Shown here: positions 42,636-51,709 of the stretch, piece by piece
Layout: every line of letters begins with the position of its first letter
Position numbering within the stretch: position 1 is the first letter of the stretch
NCBI RefSeq assembly: GCF_024519725.1
Contig: NZ_JALJRK010000006.1
Span: 112,295-176,294 of the forward strand
Length of the DNA stretch: 64,000 nucleotides
Source of the DNA: Microvirga sp. Mcv34
GTDB lineage: Bacteria > Pseudomonadota > Alphaproteobacteria > Rhizobiales > Beijerinckiaceae
Direction: 5' to 3'
Notes under the pieces: generated by a model
The model's input: the letters and a program-made list of their open reading frames with translations, nothing else
Told to the model about the DNA's origin: nothing
Databases searched by the model: none
Translations under genes and position numbers: made by a program

Positions 42636-45600
42636 TCAAACCGAGACCGGTGCCGTCGTGGGCTCGATATTGACCAGGAATGCCTTGTATTCAGGCGTCT
42701 CGATATTGGCATCTCCAACGAAAGGCGTGAGAGAGTTCGGCCCCCAGCCTTTTCGTGCCTGGCCCGTAAAGCCCCAATGCAGCGGAATGCCGACCACATG
42801 AACGGACTTGCCGTCGCAGATGAGAGGCTTGATCCGCTTCGTCACGACGGCCTTGGCTTTCACCTCGCCGCGCTTGGACCAGACCCGCACCCACGATCCG
42901 TGCGCGATCCCCTTTTCCGCCGCGAGCTGCTCGGAGATCTCCACGAAAAATTCCGGCTGAAGCATCGCGTTCACACGATTGTGCTTCGTCCAGTAGTGGA
43001 AATGCTCCGTCAGGCGATAGGATGTCGCCGCATAGGGGAACTCCTCCGACGTAGCGAACTGCGCCACGTCGCTCTGGAAGATCCGCGCGACGGGATTGCC
43101 CCGGATCTTCGGAGCGATCACGTTGGCGATCGGAGCCTCGAACGGTTCGTAATGCACCGGGAACGGCCCTTCCCGCATGAGACCGCGGGCGAAGAGACGG
43201 GACACCCCCTCCTGGTTCATGATGAAGGGACCGACCTCGTCGGGCTTCGCAGTAGGCGCGATGTCCGGAACGTCGTAGCCGGACCATTTTGTCCCGTCCC
43301 AGGCGATCAGCTTGCGCGTCGGATCCCACGGGTTGCCCTGCAGGTCCGCCGAGGCGCGGTTGTAGAGAATGCGCCGGTTGAGAGGCCAGGAGAACGACCA
43401 GTTGGGATAGGCGCCCGTATCGTCCGGATCGGTATTGTCGCGGCGGGCCATGTTGTTGCCGGCCTCGTTGAAGCAGCCGGAATAGATCCAGCAGGCACAG
43501 GCCGTGGTGCCGTCGTCGCGCATCACCGAGAAATTGACGAGCTGCTTGCCCTTCTCCAGCACGACCTTGGCCGGATCCGCCGGATCGGTGAGGGCTTCGA
43601 CAGCGTAACCGTTGAGCTCCTTAGCGAGCTCTTCCGGAGAAGGCTCTTCCAGATCCTGGTAGTTCCAGGTGAGATTGAGGATCGGATCCGGGAAGGCTCC
43701 GCCTTCCTTCTCATAGAGCGCGCGTAGGCGCCTGTAGATCTGCGCCATGATCCATGTGTCGTGCTTCGCCTCGCCGGGAGGGCTGCCGCCCGCCCAGTGC
43801 CATTGCAGCCAGCGGCCCGAGTTGACGAGCGCGCCCTCATCCTCGGCAAAGCACGTCGAGGGCAGCTGGATCACCTCAGTCTGGATCGAGGACGGATTCA
43901 CATTGTTGTACTCGCCATGGTTCTCCCAAAACCGGGACGTTTCCGTGTCCAGAGGATCCATGGTCACGAGCCACTTCAGCCGCGACAGTGACTCCGTGAT
44001 CTTCTGGCGGTTCGGGAAGGCCAGAAGCGGGTTGAAGCCCTGGCAGAAGTATCCGTTCACCTTGCCTTGGTGCATCATCTCGAAGGTGCGCAGCACGTCA
44101 TAGGCCGGTACGTCGAGCTTGGGCAGGTATTGGTAGGCGAACTCGTTCTGCGCCGTCGCCGCATCACCCCACATGACCTTCTGGAAACTGACGAAGAACT
44201 TCTTGTAGTTCTGCCAGTAGCTGGTCTGGTTCGGCCGCAGCGGCTTGAACGCACGGCTCGACATGTAGGTCGCGAAGTCGGTCTCCCGCTCTACCGGAAT
44301 GTTCAGGTAACCCGGGATCAGGTTCGACATCAGGCCGATATCGGTGAGGCCCTGAATGTTCGAATGGCCACGCAAGGCATTCATGCCGCCGCCGCGCACG
44401 CCGATATTGCCAAGGATGAGCTGCAGCATCGCCATGGATCGGATGTTCTGCGATCCCTTAGAATGCTGCGTCCAGCCGAGCGCATACATCGACGTCATGG
44501 TCTTGGTCGGAGACGAGCACTCCGAGATCATCTGCGCCACCTTCAGGAACTTGTCCTTGGGCGTGCCGCAGATGCGCTCGACCATTTCCGGCGTGTAGGT
44601 CGCCACATGGGCCTTGAGCAGGTTCCAGACGCAGCGCGGATTCTGCAGCGTGTCGTCGACCACGGCAAAGCCGTCCGGCCCGATCTCGTACTCCCAGGTC
44701 GAGCGGTCGTAGTCACGCTTGTTCTCGTCGTAGCCCGTGAACAGGCCGTCGTTATAGGCGAAGCCCTCCTTCACCACATAAGCCGCATTGGTGAAGGCCT
44801 TCACGTATTCCCACTGCACCTTGTCGTTCTGGATGCAGTAGTTGATCACGCCGAGCAGGAAGGCGATATCGGTGCCCTGCCTGATGGGTGCGTAGAAATC
44901 GGATACCGAGGCCGAGCGCGTATAGCGCGGATCGACGACGATCAGCTTCGCGCCGCGATTGGCCTTCGCTTCCGTGACCCATTTGAATCCGCACGGATGC
45001 GCTTCAGCGGCATTGCCGCCCATGATGACGACGAGATCCGTATTCCGAATATCCGTCCAAGAGTTGGTCATCGCGCCACGACCGAAAGTTGGGCCCAGAC
45101 TGGACACCGTGGGGCCGTGTCAAACGCGCGCCTGATTATCGAATGCGACGATTCCCGTGCTGCGGACGACCTTGTAGGTCAGCCAAGCTGTTTCGTTCGT
45201 GGTGGCCGAGGCCGCCAGGAAGCCGACCGTCGTCCAGCGGTTGACCGGAACGCCGGCCGCGTTTGAGGCAATGAAATTCGCGTCGCGATCGTCCTTCATC
45301 AGCCGGGCGATGCGGTCGAGCGCCTGATCCCACGAGACCCGCTCGAACTTGTCGGAACCCGGCTTGCGGACCATCGGGTATTTCAGCCGGGTCTCTGCCT
45401 TCACGAAATCCTTGAGGGCTGCGCCTTTCGGGCAGAGAGTGCCACGGTTCGTCGGGTGGTCGGCGTCGCCTTCGATATGGACGATCTCGGCCGTTTCGCC
45501 TTTCCGAAGGTCTCCCTTCGAATACATGATGATGCCGCAGGCCACGGAGCAATACGGGCAGGTATTGCGCGTCTCCATCGTGTTCGTCAGCTTGAAGGGC

Positions 45601-45719
45601 CTGATGGCCGCGGCCTGAGCCGCCTCAAGATCAGCGAACCCGAAGGCTCCCATCGTAGTCCCGGCAACACCCACGCCTGCAGCCTTGAGGAAGCCGCGTC
45701 GTGAGAGTTCCATGTTCAT
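42636..45719 (-). CDS. fdoG: Formate dehydrogenase alpha subunit, selenocysteine at an in-frame UGA
   Basis: This 1027-residue Mo/W-bis-MGD enzyme oxidises formate to CO2 in the periplasm. A Tat signal ([19 protein letters not shown]), a 4Fe-4S motif ([13 protein letters not shown] ... GTLCPKG) and the molybdopterin domains are all present. At codon 200 the frame holds TGA (45122-45120) between NQARV and [20 protein letters not shown]. coli FdnG has selenocysteine at the same place in the same sequence. So two apparent open frames (45719-45120 and the rest to 42636) are one gene. A hairpin with a bulged U follows the UGA. GGGAGG precedes the ATG at 45719. selABCD are all in the window. Confidence 0.96.
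45091..45122 (-). promoter_or_regulatory. Sec UGA codon and SECIS hairpin in fdoG mRNA
   Basis: The UGA is at 45122-45120. From 45108 the mRNA reads GGUGUCC-AGUCU-GGGCCC: C-G, C-G, U-G and G-C pairs, then a bulged U, then two G-C pairs. A bulged U and a GU in the apical loop are what E. coli SelB recognises in fdhF and fdnG. Confidence 0.8.
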
Positions 45720-45768
45720 GGTAACCCTCCCTTTGATTTCGCACTGCAACAACTTCTCTGCTTAAAAT

Positions 45769-45797
45769 AGGTTAGTTTCGAACATTTCTAGTGTCAA
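45769..45797 (-). promoter_or_regulatory. Possible sigma-70-type promoter of the fdo operon
   Basis: On the minus strand TTGACA (45797-45792) is followed after exactly 17 bases by TAACCT (45774-45769), 50 bases before the fdoG ATG. The -35 is consensus; the -10 is weak (3 of 6). Confidence 0.4.
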
Positions 45798-45954
45798 ACA
45801 TCGCGCCCTGAAACGACCCGTCCAGCGCATGAAGCTCGGCTTGCGTGGGACGCATCGGATCGGACCGGCATCGGCAAAAATGTCAGGTCCCCTTTTCCAT
45901 CTGATGCGCTAGAGAGGCTCACGCCATATCCAAACAGGGGTTAGGGCACTCGCA

Positions 45955-47208
45955 ATGGGGTCAAGGGGCTGGGCGGCTTTCCGCCATCGGGATTTTCGGT
46001 TGTTCTGCGCGGCTCGGTTCGCCATGGCGCTTGCCGTGCAGGTCCAGACCGTCGCCGTCGCGTGGCTCGTCTACGACTTCAGCGGCTCCGCGCTGAGCCT
46101 CGGCCTTGTCGGGCTCGCGTCGTTCCTGCCCACAATGGCCCTCGTGCTCGTCACCGGCCTCGTCGCGGACCGGTACAGCCGACGGAGGATTCTCCTTCTC
46201 GTCTTCTCGGCGATGACCCTGACCTCCCTCGGCCTGTTGGCACAGGTGAACGCGGGGGTGCCGAGCCTCTGGCCGATCTACGGCCTTCTCGTCACGTTCG
46301 GCGCCGCCCGAGCCTTCGGCAATCCCGCCGCGCAGGCGATCGTTCCGGCCCTGGTGCCCACGGGCGATCTGGCGAATGCAATCGCCTGGAACTCTTCCGT
46401 CATGCAGGTGGCCACCATCAGCGGTCCGGCGGTTGGAGGCATTCTTTACGCGGTTCATCCGACAGCACCGTTCCTGGGATCTGCCGTCTGTTTCGGGCTG
46501 GCGGCTCTGCTCATCACCGCCCTGCGCCTGCGCCCTGCCGAGGCCAAGCGCGAGCCTGTGACCTGGTCCCGCCTCGTGGCGGGTCTCGTCTTCCTGCGCA
46601 CGAGGCCACTGCTGCTGGGCGCGATCTCCCTGGACCTTTTCGCCGTTCTCCTCGGGGGAGCGACGGCCCTGATGCCCATCTTCACCCGTGACGTGTTCCA
46701 TGTCGGGCCATGGGGTCTTGGCCTCCTGCGCTCCATGCCGGCCGTCGGGGCCGTCACCATGGCCGTCGTGCTGGCCCACTCGTCCCTTCTCACCCGCCGC
46801 GCAGGTCTACGCATGCTGCAGGCCGTCGGCATCTTCGGACTGGCAACCATAGGCTTCGGATTGTCCAAGAGTTTCGGCCTGACGCTCGTGCTGCTCGCGA
46901 TCCTAGGCGCTGCCGACATGGTCAGCGTCGTCGTGCGCCAGACTCTCGTTCAGGCAGAGACCCCGGACGAGTTGCGGGGGCGCGTGGCCGCGGTGAACAC
47001 GGTGTTCATCGGCGCCTCCAATGAGCTGGGCGAGTTCGAGTCGGGGACGCTGGCTTGGCTGATCGGGGCTCCCGCGGCCGTCGTTCTCGGCGGCATCGGG
47101 ACCTTCACGCTCGCGATTCTCTGGCGCTTCTGGTTCCCCGACCTCGCCCATCGGGACCAGCTCGTCCGCAGCGAAGTGACGAGGAGCGCCGAACCTCAGA
47201 AAGCATAG
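45955..47208 (+). CDS. MFS transporter, EntS-like (MFS_3) family
   Basis: This 417-residue inner-membrane exporter has twelve predicted helices in two halves (first AARFAMALAVQVQTVAVAWL, with the motif-A-like loop GLVADRYSRRRILLLVFSAM between helices 2 and 3). The second half has the loop HSSLLTRRAGLRMLQAVGIF and FGLTLVLLAILGAADMVSVV. MFS_3 members export siderophores or other small hydrophobic compounds; the substrate here is unknown. It is convergent with the PhoQ-like kinase gene and divergent from the fdo operon. Confidence 0.9.
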   Translation: MGSRGWAAFRHRDFRLFCAARFAMALAVQVQTVAVAWLVYDFSGSALSLGLVGLASFLPTMALVLVTGLVADRYSRRRILLLVFSAMTLTSLGLLAQVNAGVPSLWPIYGLLVTFGAARAFGNPAAQAIVPALVPTGDLANAIAWNSSVMQVATISGPAVGGILYAVHPTAPFLGSAVCFGLAALLITALRLRPAEAKREPVTWSRLVAGLVFLRTRPLLLGAISLDLFAVLLGGATALMPIFTRDVFHVGPWGLGLLRSMPAVGAVTMAVVLAHSSLLTRRAGLRMLQAVGIFGLATIGFGLSKSFGLTLVLLAILGAADMVSVVVRQTLVQAETPDELRGRVAAVNTVFIGASNELGEFESGTLAWLIGAPAAVVLGGIGTFTLAILWRFWFPDLAHRDQLVRSEVTRSAEPQKA

Positions 47209-47227
47209 CGGTTCAGCGTCATCCTCT

Positions 47228-48622
47228 TTAAGAACTCATCGACACGGCGCTCTCCGACGGCACGGGGACCTGCCCCGGCCGGCACAGGGGAATCTCGAAT
47301 ACGATGCGGCAGCGCCCATTGCCCTTGATATCGACGTTCGTCCCGTACTCTGCCAGAATATCTTCCACGATCCCGAGGCCTAGCCCGCTCGAGTCCGGAT
47401 CGGAGCGCGCCGGCACGCCGCGCTCGGGCCTCTCGCCGCGAGCATGGCCGGAGAAGCCCGGTCCGTCATCCTCGACGCTGATCCGGGCCTTGTCGCCCAA
47501 CCTCGCGGTCTGGACCACGACCCGGGTCTTCGCCCATTTGCGAGCATTGTCGAGCAGATTGCCCATGACCTCGCCGAAATCATGAGGATCCATGTCGACG
47601 GCCAGATCCGCCGGAATATCGGCTTCCCAGATCAGCCGCTCGCCTCTGGGCATGTGCTGCATCAATCGCAGGAGGCGAGCGATGGTCTCGCCCACCTGCG
47701 TATAAGCGCCGCAGCCCACGGATGCGCCACTCGTCTGGGCCCGCGCGACCTCCCGCTCGACATGGGTGTAGATCAGCTGCAGCTGCTCCTGCATGCATCC
47801 TGCCACATCCTGCAGGCCAGCCTGCTTGAGCCGCCTCACCTCCGCGCGAAGAATGGTCAACGGCGTCTTCAGACCATGCGCCAATGCACCGGCGCGGTCT
47901 CGAGCCTTGCGGACGAGATCTTCCTGTCGGTCGAGGAGCTTGTTGATACTCTCGACGAGCGGCTCCACTTCGACGGGAAAGCGTTGCGTCATGCGCCGGA
48001 TCTGGCCCGTCTGGACGGCACTCAGTTCTTGCCCTACGGCCCGCAAGGGGCGCAGACCCAGCGAGAGCTGAAGCCAGGCAAAGAGGACGAGCACCGCGGC
48101 AATCGGGATGAGGACTCGTGTAACATCCCATCCGAAAGCTTGGCGCAGCTCGACGACCTGCCCGTGATCGAGGGCGACGGACAGGTTGACGCGGCGAGGC
48201 CCCTGCTCACCGTCCACCGTGACCTCCCGCTCGATCACGTAGAGCTCTGATCCGTTGGGTCCCTCGATCTCGAAAGCCTTATCACGGTCGGCATCCTCAC
48301 GCGGGCCAGACAGGGGGAGTTCCTTGTCCCAGAGGGAACGTGACCGCATGATCGAGCGGCCGCCCTCGGCGACCTGCCAATAGGCCCCGCCATACGGCTG
48401 GTGATAGCGCGGATCCGTCAGCTTCTGGGCTATCCCGCCCTCCCCCGCCGTGCCGAAGGCCGTGGCAAGTTCAGTCCAATGGATGTTGAGATCCTGCTCC
48501 ACATAGCGGAGCACCTGCCGCTCGAAGAACACAACGAGGGAGGCTCCAGCCACCGCAATCGTGACGAGGGTGGATGTTACGGCGACGACGAGAAGCCGCA
48601 GCCGGATGGAATTGCAGATCAT
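47228..48622 (-). CDS. PhoQ-like sensor histidine kinase
   Basis: This 464-residue membrane kinase has an N-terminal helix (LLVVAVTSTLVTIAVAGASL), a periplasmic domain of about 125 residues, a second helix (VLIPIAAVLVLFAWLQLSLG), a HAMP-like linker, the H-box AGALAHGLKTPLTILRAEV and an ATPase core (NLLDNARKWAK; DDGPGFSG; SSGLGLGIVEDI). The ALAHGLKTPL H-box is typical of the PhoQ-like group. Its ATG overlaps the response-regulator stop (ATGA at 48622-48619), so both are translated as a pair. Confidence 0.93.
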   Translation of the reverse strand: MICNSIRLRLLVVAVTSTLVTIAVAGASLVVFFERQVLRYVEQDLNIHWTELATAFGTAGEGGIAQKLTDPRYHQPYGGAYWQVAEGGRSIMRSRSLWDKELPLSGPREDADRDKAFEIEGPNGSELYVIEREVTVDGEQGPRRVNLSVALDHGQVVELRQAFGWDVTRVLIPIAAVLVLFAWLQLSLGLRPLRAVGQELSAVQTGQIRRMTQRFPVEVEPLVESINKLLDRQEDLVRKARDRAGALAHGLKTPLTILRAEVRRLKQAGLQDVAGCMQEQLQLIYTHVEREVARAQTSGASVGCGAYTQVGETIARLLRLMQHMPRGERLIWEADIPADLAVDMDPHDFGEVMGNLLDNARKWAKTRVVVQTARLGDKARISVEDDGPGFSGHARGERPERGVPARSDPDSSGLGLGIVEDILAEYGTNVDIKGNGRCRIVFEIPLCRPGQVPVPSESAVSMSS

Positions 48623-49281
48623 GGCGCAGGCGTCTCCATGATGTAGCCGTGGCCGCGCCGGGTTCCGATCGTGTTCGTCCCGATCTTGCGCCGAAGCCTG
48701 GCCACGAGTGCCTCGACGGCATTGCTTTCCGGCTCGTCGGAACCGTACACATGCTCGACGAGCTCACTTTGGGCGACGACGCGATCCCGGTTGTGGGCCA
48801 GATATCGGAGCAGGCGGAACTCGAGGGGCGACAGCTCAACGGCTCTTCCATTGAGCATCACCCGCAGCCGCCGCGTGTCGATGCGCAAGGCGCCGATCTC
48901 GATCAGCGGCGTGACGTGACGCCCGACCCGCCGCAGCAGGGCAGCCAGCCGGGCCAGCAACTCCTCCATCTCGAACGGCTTGGTCAGGTAATCGTCGGCA
49001 CCGGCATCGATGCCCTCCACCCTTTGCAGCCAAGAGCCCCGGGCCGTCAGCACGAGGATCGGGACGGTGCTGGCCTCGTCCCGCAGCCGCCGCACCACGG
49101 ATAGGCCATCGAGCTTCGGCAAACCCAAGTCCAGGATGAGTGCATCGTAGTCTTCGGTGGAAGCTCGGAACCAGCCCTCCTCCCCATCGCGAACGACATC
49201 CACCACATACCCGGTGCCGGCCAGGGCATTCTGGATGTCGCGGGCGATGGCCGGCTCATCCTCGACGAGAAGAACCCTCAT
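48619..49281 (-). CDS. PhoP-like OmpR family response regulator
   Basis: This 220-residue regulator has a receiver (MRVLLVEDEPAIARDIQNAL; phospho-Asp in ALILDLGLPKLDGL; LTARGSW; LTKPFE) and an OmpR-type DNA-binding domain (LSPLEFRLLRYLAHNRDRVV, VEALVARLRRKIGTNTIGTR, GHGYIME). It is encoded between the PepSY protein gene (stop/start overlap TAATG at 49283-49279) and the kinase gene, so the three form one operon. The long inverted repeat at 49825-49864 upstream of the operon is a candidate binding site. Confidence 0.94.
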   Translation of the reverse strand: MRVLLVEDEPAIARDIQNALAGTGYVVDVVRDGEEGWFRASTEDYDALILDLGLPKLDGLSVVRRLRDEASTVPILVLTARGSWLQRVEGIDAGADDYLTKPFEMEELLARLAALLRRVGRHVTPLIEIGALRIDTRRLRVMLNGRAVELSPLEFRLLRYLAHNRDRVVAQSELVEHVYGSDEPESNAVEALVARLRRKIGTNTIGTRRGHGYIMETPAP

Positions 49282-49793
49282 TAGCGTCTCCGGATCTGGA
49301 GGATCTGACTGTTGCTGGCATCGACGACCACCTCCTCATAGCGCCGATCTCGGGTGAGAATGAGAAACTCATAGCGCCACTGGCCGCTCCAGGATTGCCG
49401 GAGATCGACCTCCAGGACTTGACCTGGAACGGCTCGCGAGACATTCGGCAGCACCGTACTCAGGGCGAGGGCCCAACCCTGCGAGACGGCCTCACGGGCA
49501 CTCTCGGACGAGGTCCTGCCCCAGCCGCGTTGGGCAGCTTCATCCCCGCCGCGCCCCCGGCCTCGTCCGCCATCATCGCCGCCCTGGCCCTGGCTCCCGT
49601 CATCGCCGCTCCGGCCACGTCCTCCGTCATCTCCGCCTCCCCGGCCGCTGTTGTCTCCGCCCCCATGGCCGCCGCCCCCTCCTCCACCGCCGCCATTGCC
49701 ATCCTTGGCGAACACGGTGGAAGGCCAGGAGCCCTCCAGAGCGGTGAACGCCAAAGTAGCCGCGAACATGAGGATGAGGTGACGTCGGATCAT
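49281..49793 (-). CDS. Exported PepSY-like protein with Gly/Asp-rich spacer
   Basis: This 170-residue protein has a signal peptide (IRRHLILMFAATLAFTALEG), then a low-complexity stretch of GGGGGHGGGDNSGRGGGDD-type repeats (about residues 35-85), and a C-terminal PepSY-like domain (GWALALSTVLPNVSRAVPGQ, DLRQSWSGQWRYEFLILTRD, ending VVVDASNSQILQIRRR). PepSY proteins are common partners of PhoPQ-like systems and are thought to bind peptides or cations. It is first in the operon with the regulator and kinase. GGAAG precedes the ATG. Confidence 0.82.
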   Translation of the reverse strand: MIRRHLILMFAATLAFTALEGSWPSTVFAKDGNGGGGGGGGGHGGGDNSGRGGGDDGGRGRSGDDGSQGQGGDDGGRGRGRGGDEAAQRGWGRTSSESAREAVSQGWALALSTVLPNVSRAVPGQVLEVDLRQSWSGQWRYEFLILTRDRRYEEVVVDASNSQILQIRRR

Positions 49794-49824
49794 GAAATCT
49801 TCCAAAGCGATCCAGCATAGCACG

Positions 49825-49864
49825 GCGAACCTGATATTTCGCTGACATCACCCATCAGGTTCGC
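49825..49864. promoter_or_regulatory. 11-bp inverted repeat in the divergent PepSY/GGDD promoter region
   Basis: GCGAACCTGAT and ATCAGGTTCGC are perfect inverted copies with an 18-base gap, placed 32 bases before the PepSY gene start and 71 before the divergent exported-protein gene. Symmetric placement between two related genes suggests a shared operator for the PhoP-like regulator. Confidence 0.6.
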
Positions 49865-49934
49865 ATGCCCGGTTCCGTTCAGATTGCTCCTGCACCGGCG
49901 CTGATCTGTCGCGTCGGATGAACGGAGGAATAAG

Positions 49935-50498
49935 ATGTCGAAGCCAATCAAGAGCGGACCGAGCGTCCTGGTCCTGGGTGCAGTTCTGGCGTCGCTGACA
50001 GCCGCGATCGTTCCGGCCGCCATCGCAAGTGCCTATTTGTCACCGGCACTGGCACGTGACGGCGGGCGCGGAGGAGACGACAGCGGCGGTCGAGGCGGCC
50101 GTGGGAGCGACGACAACAGCGGCACCAGAGGTGGAGATGACAGCGGCGGGCGCGGAGGACGCGGCGGAGACGACCATGGACGCGGCCGGAGCAGCGATGA
50201 CGGCGGCAACCGCGGCGATCCCGGACGCGGTCGCGGTCGCGGAGCGGACGATGGCGTGGGCAGCAGCCGTGAGGACAGCGCACGCAATCACAGCCGAGCC
50301 GACGACCGGTCTCGGACACGAAACGAGGATCGACACCAGACCCGGACCCGCACACGCGGAAAGGACGATCTCGCCGAAATGCGTCAAGTGCGGGGACGCG
50401 GGGCGGATGACGCAGGCGTTTCGGAGAACAATGGGGGGCGCCGGGACCGAGACAGGCGCTTCGAGCCGGGAGATGACCGCAGGATCAATGGCCGGTAA
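49935..50498 (+). CDS. Exported Gly/Asp/Arg-rich repetitive protein
   Basis: This 187-residue protein has a signal peptide (LVLGAVLASLTAAIVPAAIA, cleavage near residue 40) and a mature chain made almost only of Gly, Asp, Arg and Ser. Short units such as GGDDSGGRGGRGSDD and GGDDSGGRGGRGGDDHGRG repeat at about residues 42-85, and the tail is Arg/Asp-rich. No folded domain is seen, so it is probably disordered in the periplasm, perhaps binding cations. It is divergent from the PepSY gene, whose spacer holds the same kind of repeat. AACGGAGGAA precedes the ATG. Confidence 0.75.
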   Translation: MSKPIKSGPSVLVLGAVLASLTAAIVPAAIASAYLSPALARDGGRGGDDSGGRGGRGSDDNSGTRGGDDSGGRGGRGGDDHGRGRSSDDGGNRGDPGRGRGRGADDGVGSSREDSARNHSRADDRSRTRNEDRHQTRTRTRGKDDLAEMRQVRGRGADDAGVSENNGGRRDRDRRFEPGDDRRINGR

Positions 50499-50922
50499 AT
50501 GAGCCGGAGCGGTTCGCGTTCTGACGGAAGCGCAACTTCTTCGGAAGCTCGCGACCGCTCCACTCAATCTCAGCCTCTGGATTTTGTTTGAACCCTCGTC
50601 CGAAAGTTATCCCCGAAAGCATGGGAGGGGTGTTTAGACGAATGTGATTTACATGACTGACCAACTGACAGGTCAGCCGCTACGTTTTCTGGACCCGTGG
50701 GGGTGTAAGCAGTCCAATTCCGGGTGGCGCAAATAATAACCAATATGTCGATTTCAAGCACGCGACTTAGAACCAACCTTTAATATAAAAAATATGTAGT
50801 ATTAACCAAATTTATACATATTAACATGATGGAATTTAACATAAATTAAATTGATCGAGTCGAATACCATCATCCTAAGATTGCACAGTACATGTCAGCT
50901 CCAAATTTCCTGGAGAAAAGTC
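50499..50922. other. AT-rich intergenic stretch without a gene
   Basis: After 50640 the base composition drops sharply in GC (for example AATATAAAAAATATGTAGTATTAACC near 50781). I find no convincing gene, RNA or repeat in it. It leads into an AT-rich membrane-protein gene and probably came with it. Confidence 0.5.
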
Positions 50923-51621
50923 ATGGACGCACATATTTTGCTCGACAGGCTGATCTCTGATCCTGCAGCAACTTTAAAATCTTTGCTGATTATTGGCCAC
51001 CTCATAGGATTGATCCTTGGCCTTGGAACAGCAACATTGCTCGACATATTTATTGTCAAATTCATTATTCGCAGAATAGTCAGCGAAGATCACTACACCG
51101 TAATTAGTTTTTTCTCAAAAATAGTTGTATTGGGCTTAATAATTCTCTGGATGACAGGTATAGGATTCCTCGTTTTCTACAGCTATTTCGATCCTATCAA
51201 GCTGTCCAACCAGAAAATCTGGGCCAAACTTATTGTCGTCAGCGTTCTCACCCTGAACGGCCTCTTCATTCATCGGACAGTGTTGCCGCTGATCCGTGAG
51301 AATATCGGGCGCATGCTCTTCGATGGGTTCAGCTCAGGCCAACGCTTTTTACTGTTAACCTCTGGTGGAATTTCGGCAACGTCCTGGTATGTCCCCTTCA
51401 TCCTCGGGGCCTTCCCTCAATTCAACTTTCTACCGGTGTTGCCAGTCGTGCTGATCTACGTGGCCATACTCCTGACCGTTATTGCAGCAACTCAACTCTT
51501 TACTCTGATAACCACACCTTACGACCGCTCTGTGATAGCTTCCCACGCTGGCGAGGGTTCCCGGAAACCTCTGGCTGCTCTTTCCCAAGGCAATTCCGGC
51601 GTCCTAACGTCACGGGCGTAG
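50923..51621 (+). CDS. AT-rich multi-pass membrane protein of unknown function
   Basis: This 232-residue protein has about five membrane segments (LLIIGHLIGLILGLGTATLL, VVLGLIILWMTGIGFLVFYS, LIVVSVLTLNGLFIH, LLLTSGGISATSWYVPFILG, LPVVLIYVAILLTVIAATQL). I recognise no family. Codon use is much richer in A and T than in all neighbours (TTA, AAA, ATA common in the first half), a sign of recent transfer; the 3' third is closer to the local composition. GGAG precedes the ATG at 50923. It is convergent with the MBL hydrolase gene, with a perfect palindrome between them. Confidence 0.75.
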   Translation: MDAHILLDRLISDPAATLKSLLIIGHLIGLILGLGTATLLDIFIVKFIIRRIVSEDHYTVISFFSKIVVLGLIILWMTGIGFLVFYSYFDPIKLSNQKIWAKLIVVSVLTLNGLFIHRTVLPLIRENIGRMLFDGFSSGQRFLLLTSGGISATSWYVPFILGAFPQFNFLPVLPVVLIYVAILLTVIAATQLFTLITTPYDRSVIASHAGEGSRKPLAALSQGNSGVLTSRA

Positions 51622-51667
51622 CGCTCCTGAGACAGTCCCTTCAGCAGGTCGTGGCCGCGGCTCGTCC

Positions 51668-51697
51668 GCACGAGAGAGGTGCGCACCTCTCTCGTGC
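51668..51697. terminator. Perfect 30-bp palindrome between convergent genes
   Basis: GCACGAGAGAGGTGC is followed at once by its exact reverse complement. In RNA this makes a 13-14-bp stem with a tiny loop, and it reads the same from both genes, so a bidirectional terminator is likely. Confidence 0.75.
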
Positions 51698-51709
51698 AGC
51701 TCGAAACAT

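Noticed and set aside
42567..43727. 386-codon open frame on the + strand, and a similar one at 44067-45266
   Set aside because: Both are antisense to fdoG and have no family likeness.
45108..45122. Apparent nonsense mutation or frameshift splitting fdoG
   Set aside because: The TGA is at the known selenocysteine site, the reading frame is the same on both sides, and the full Sec machinery is present.
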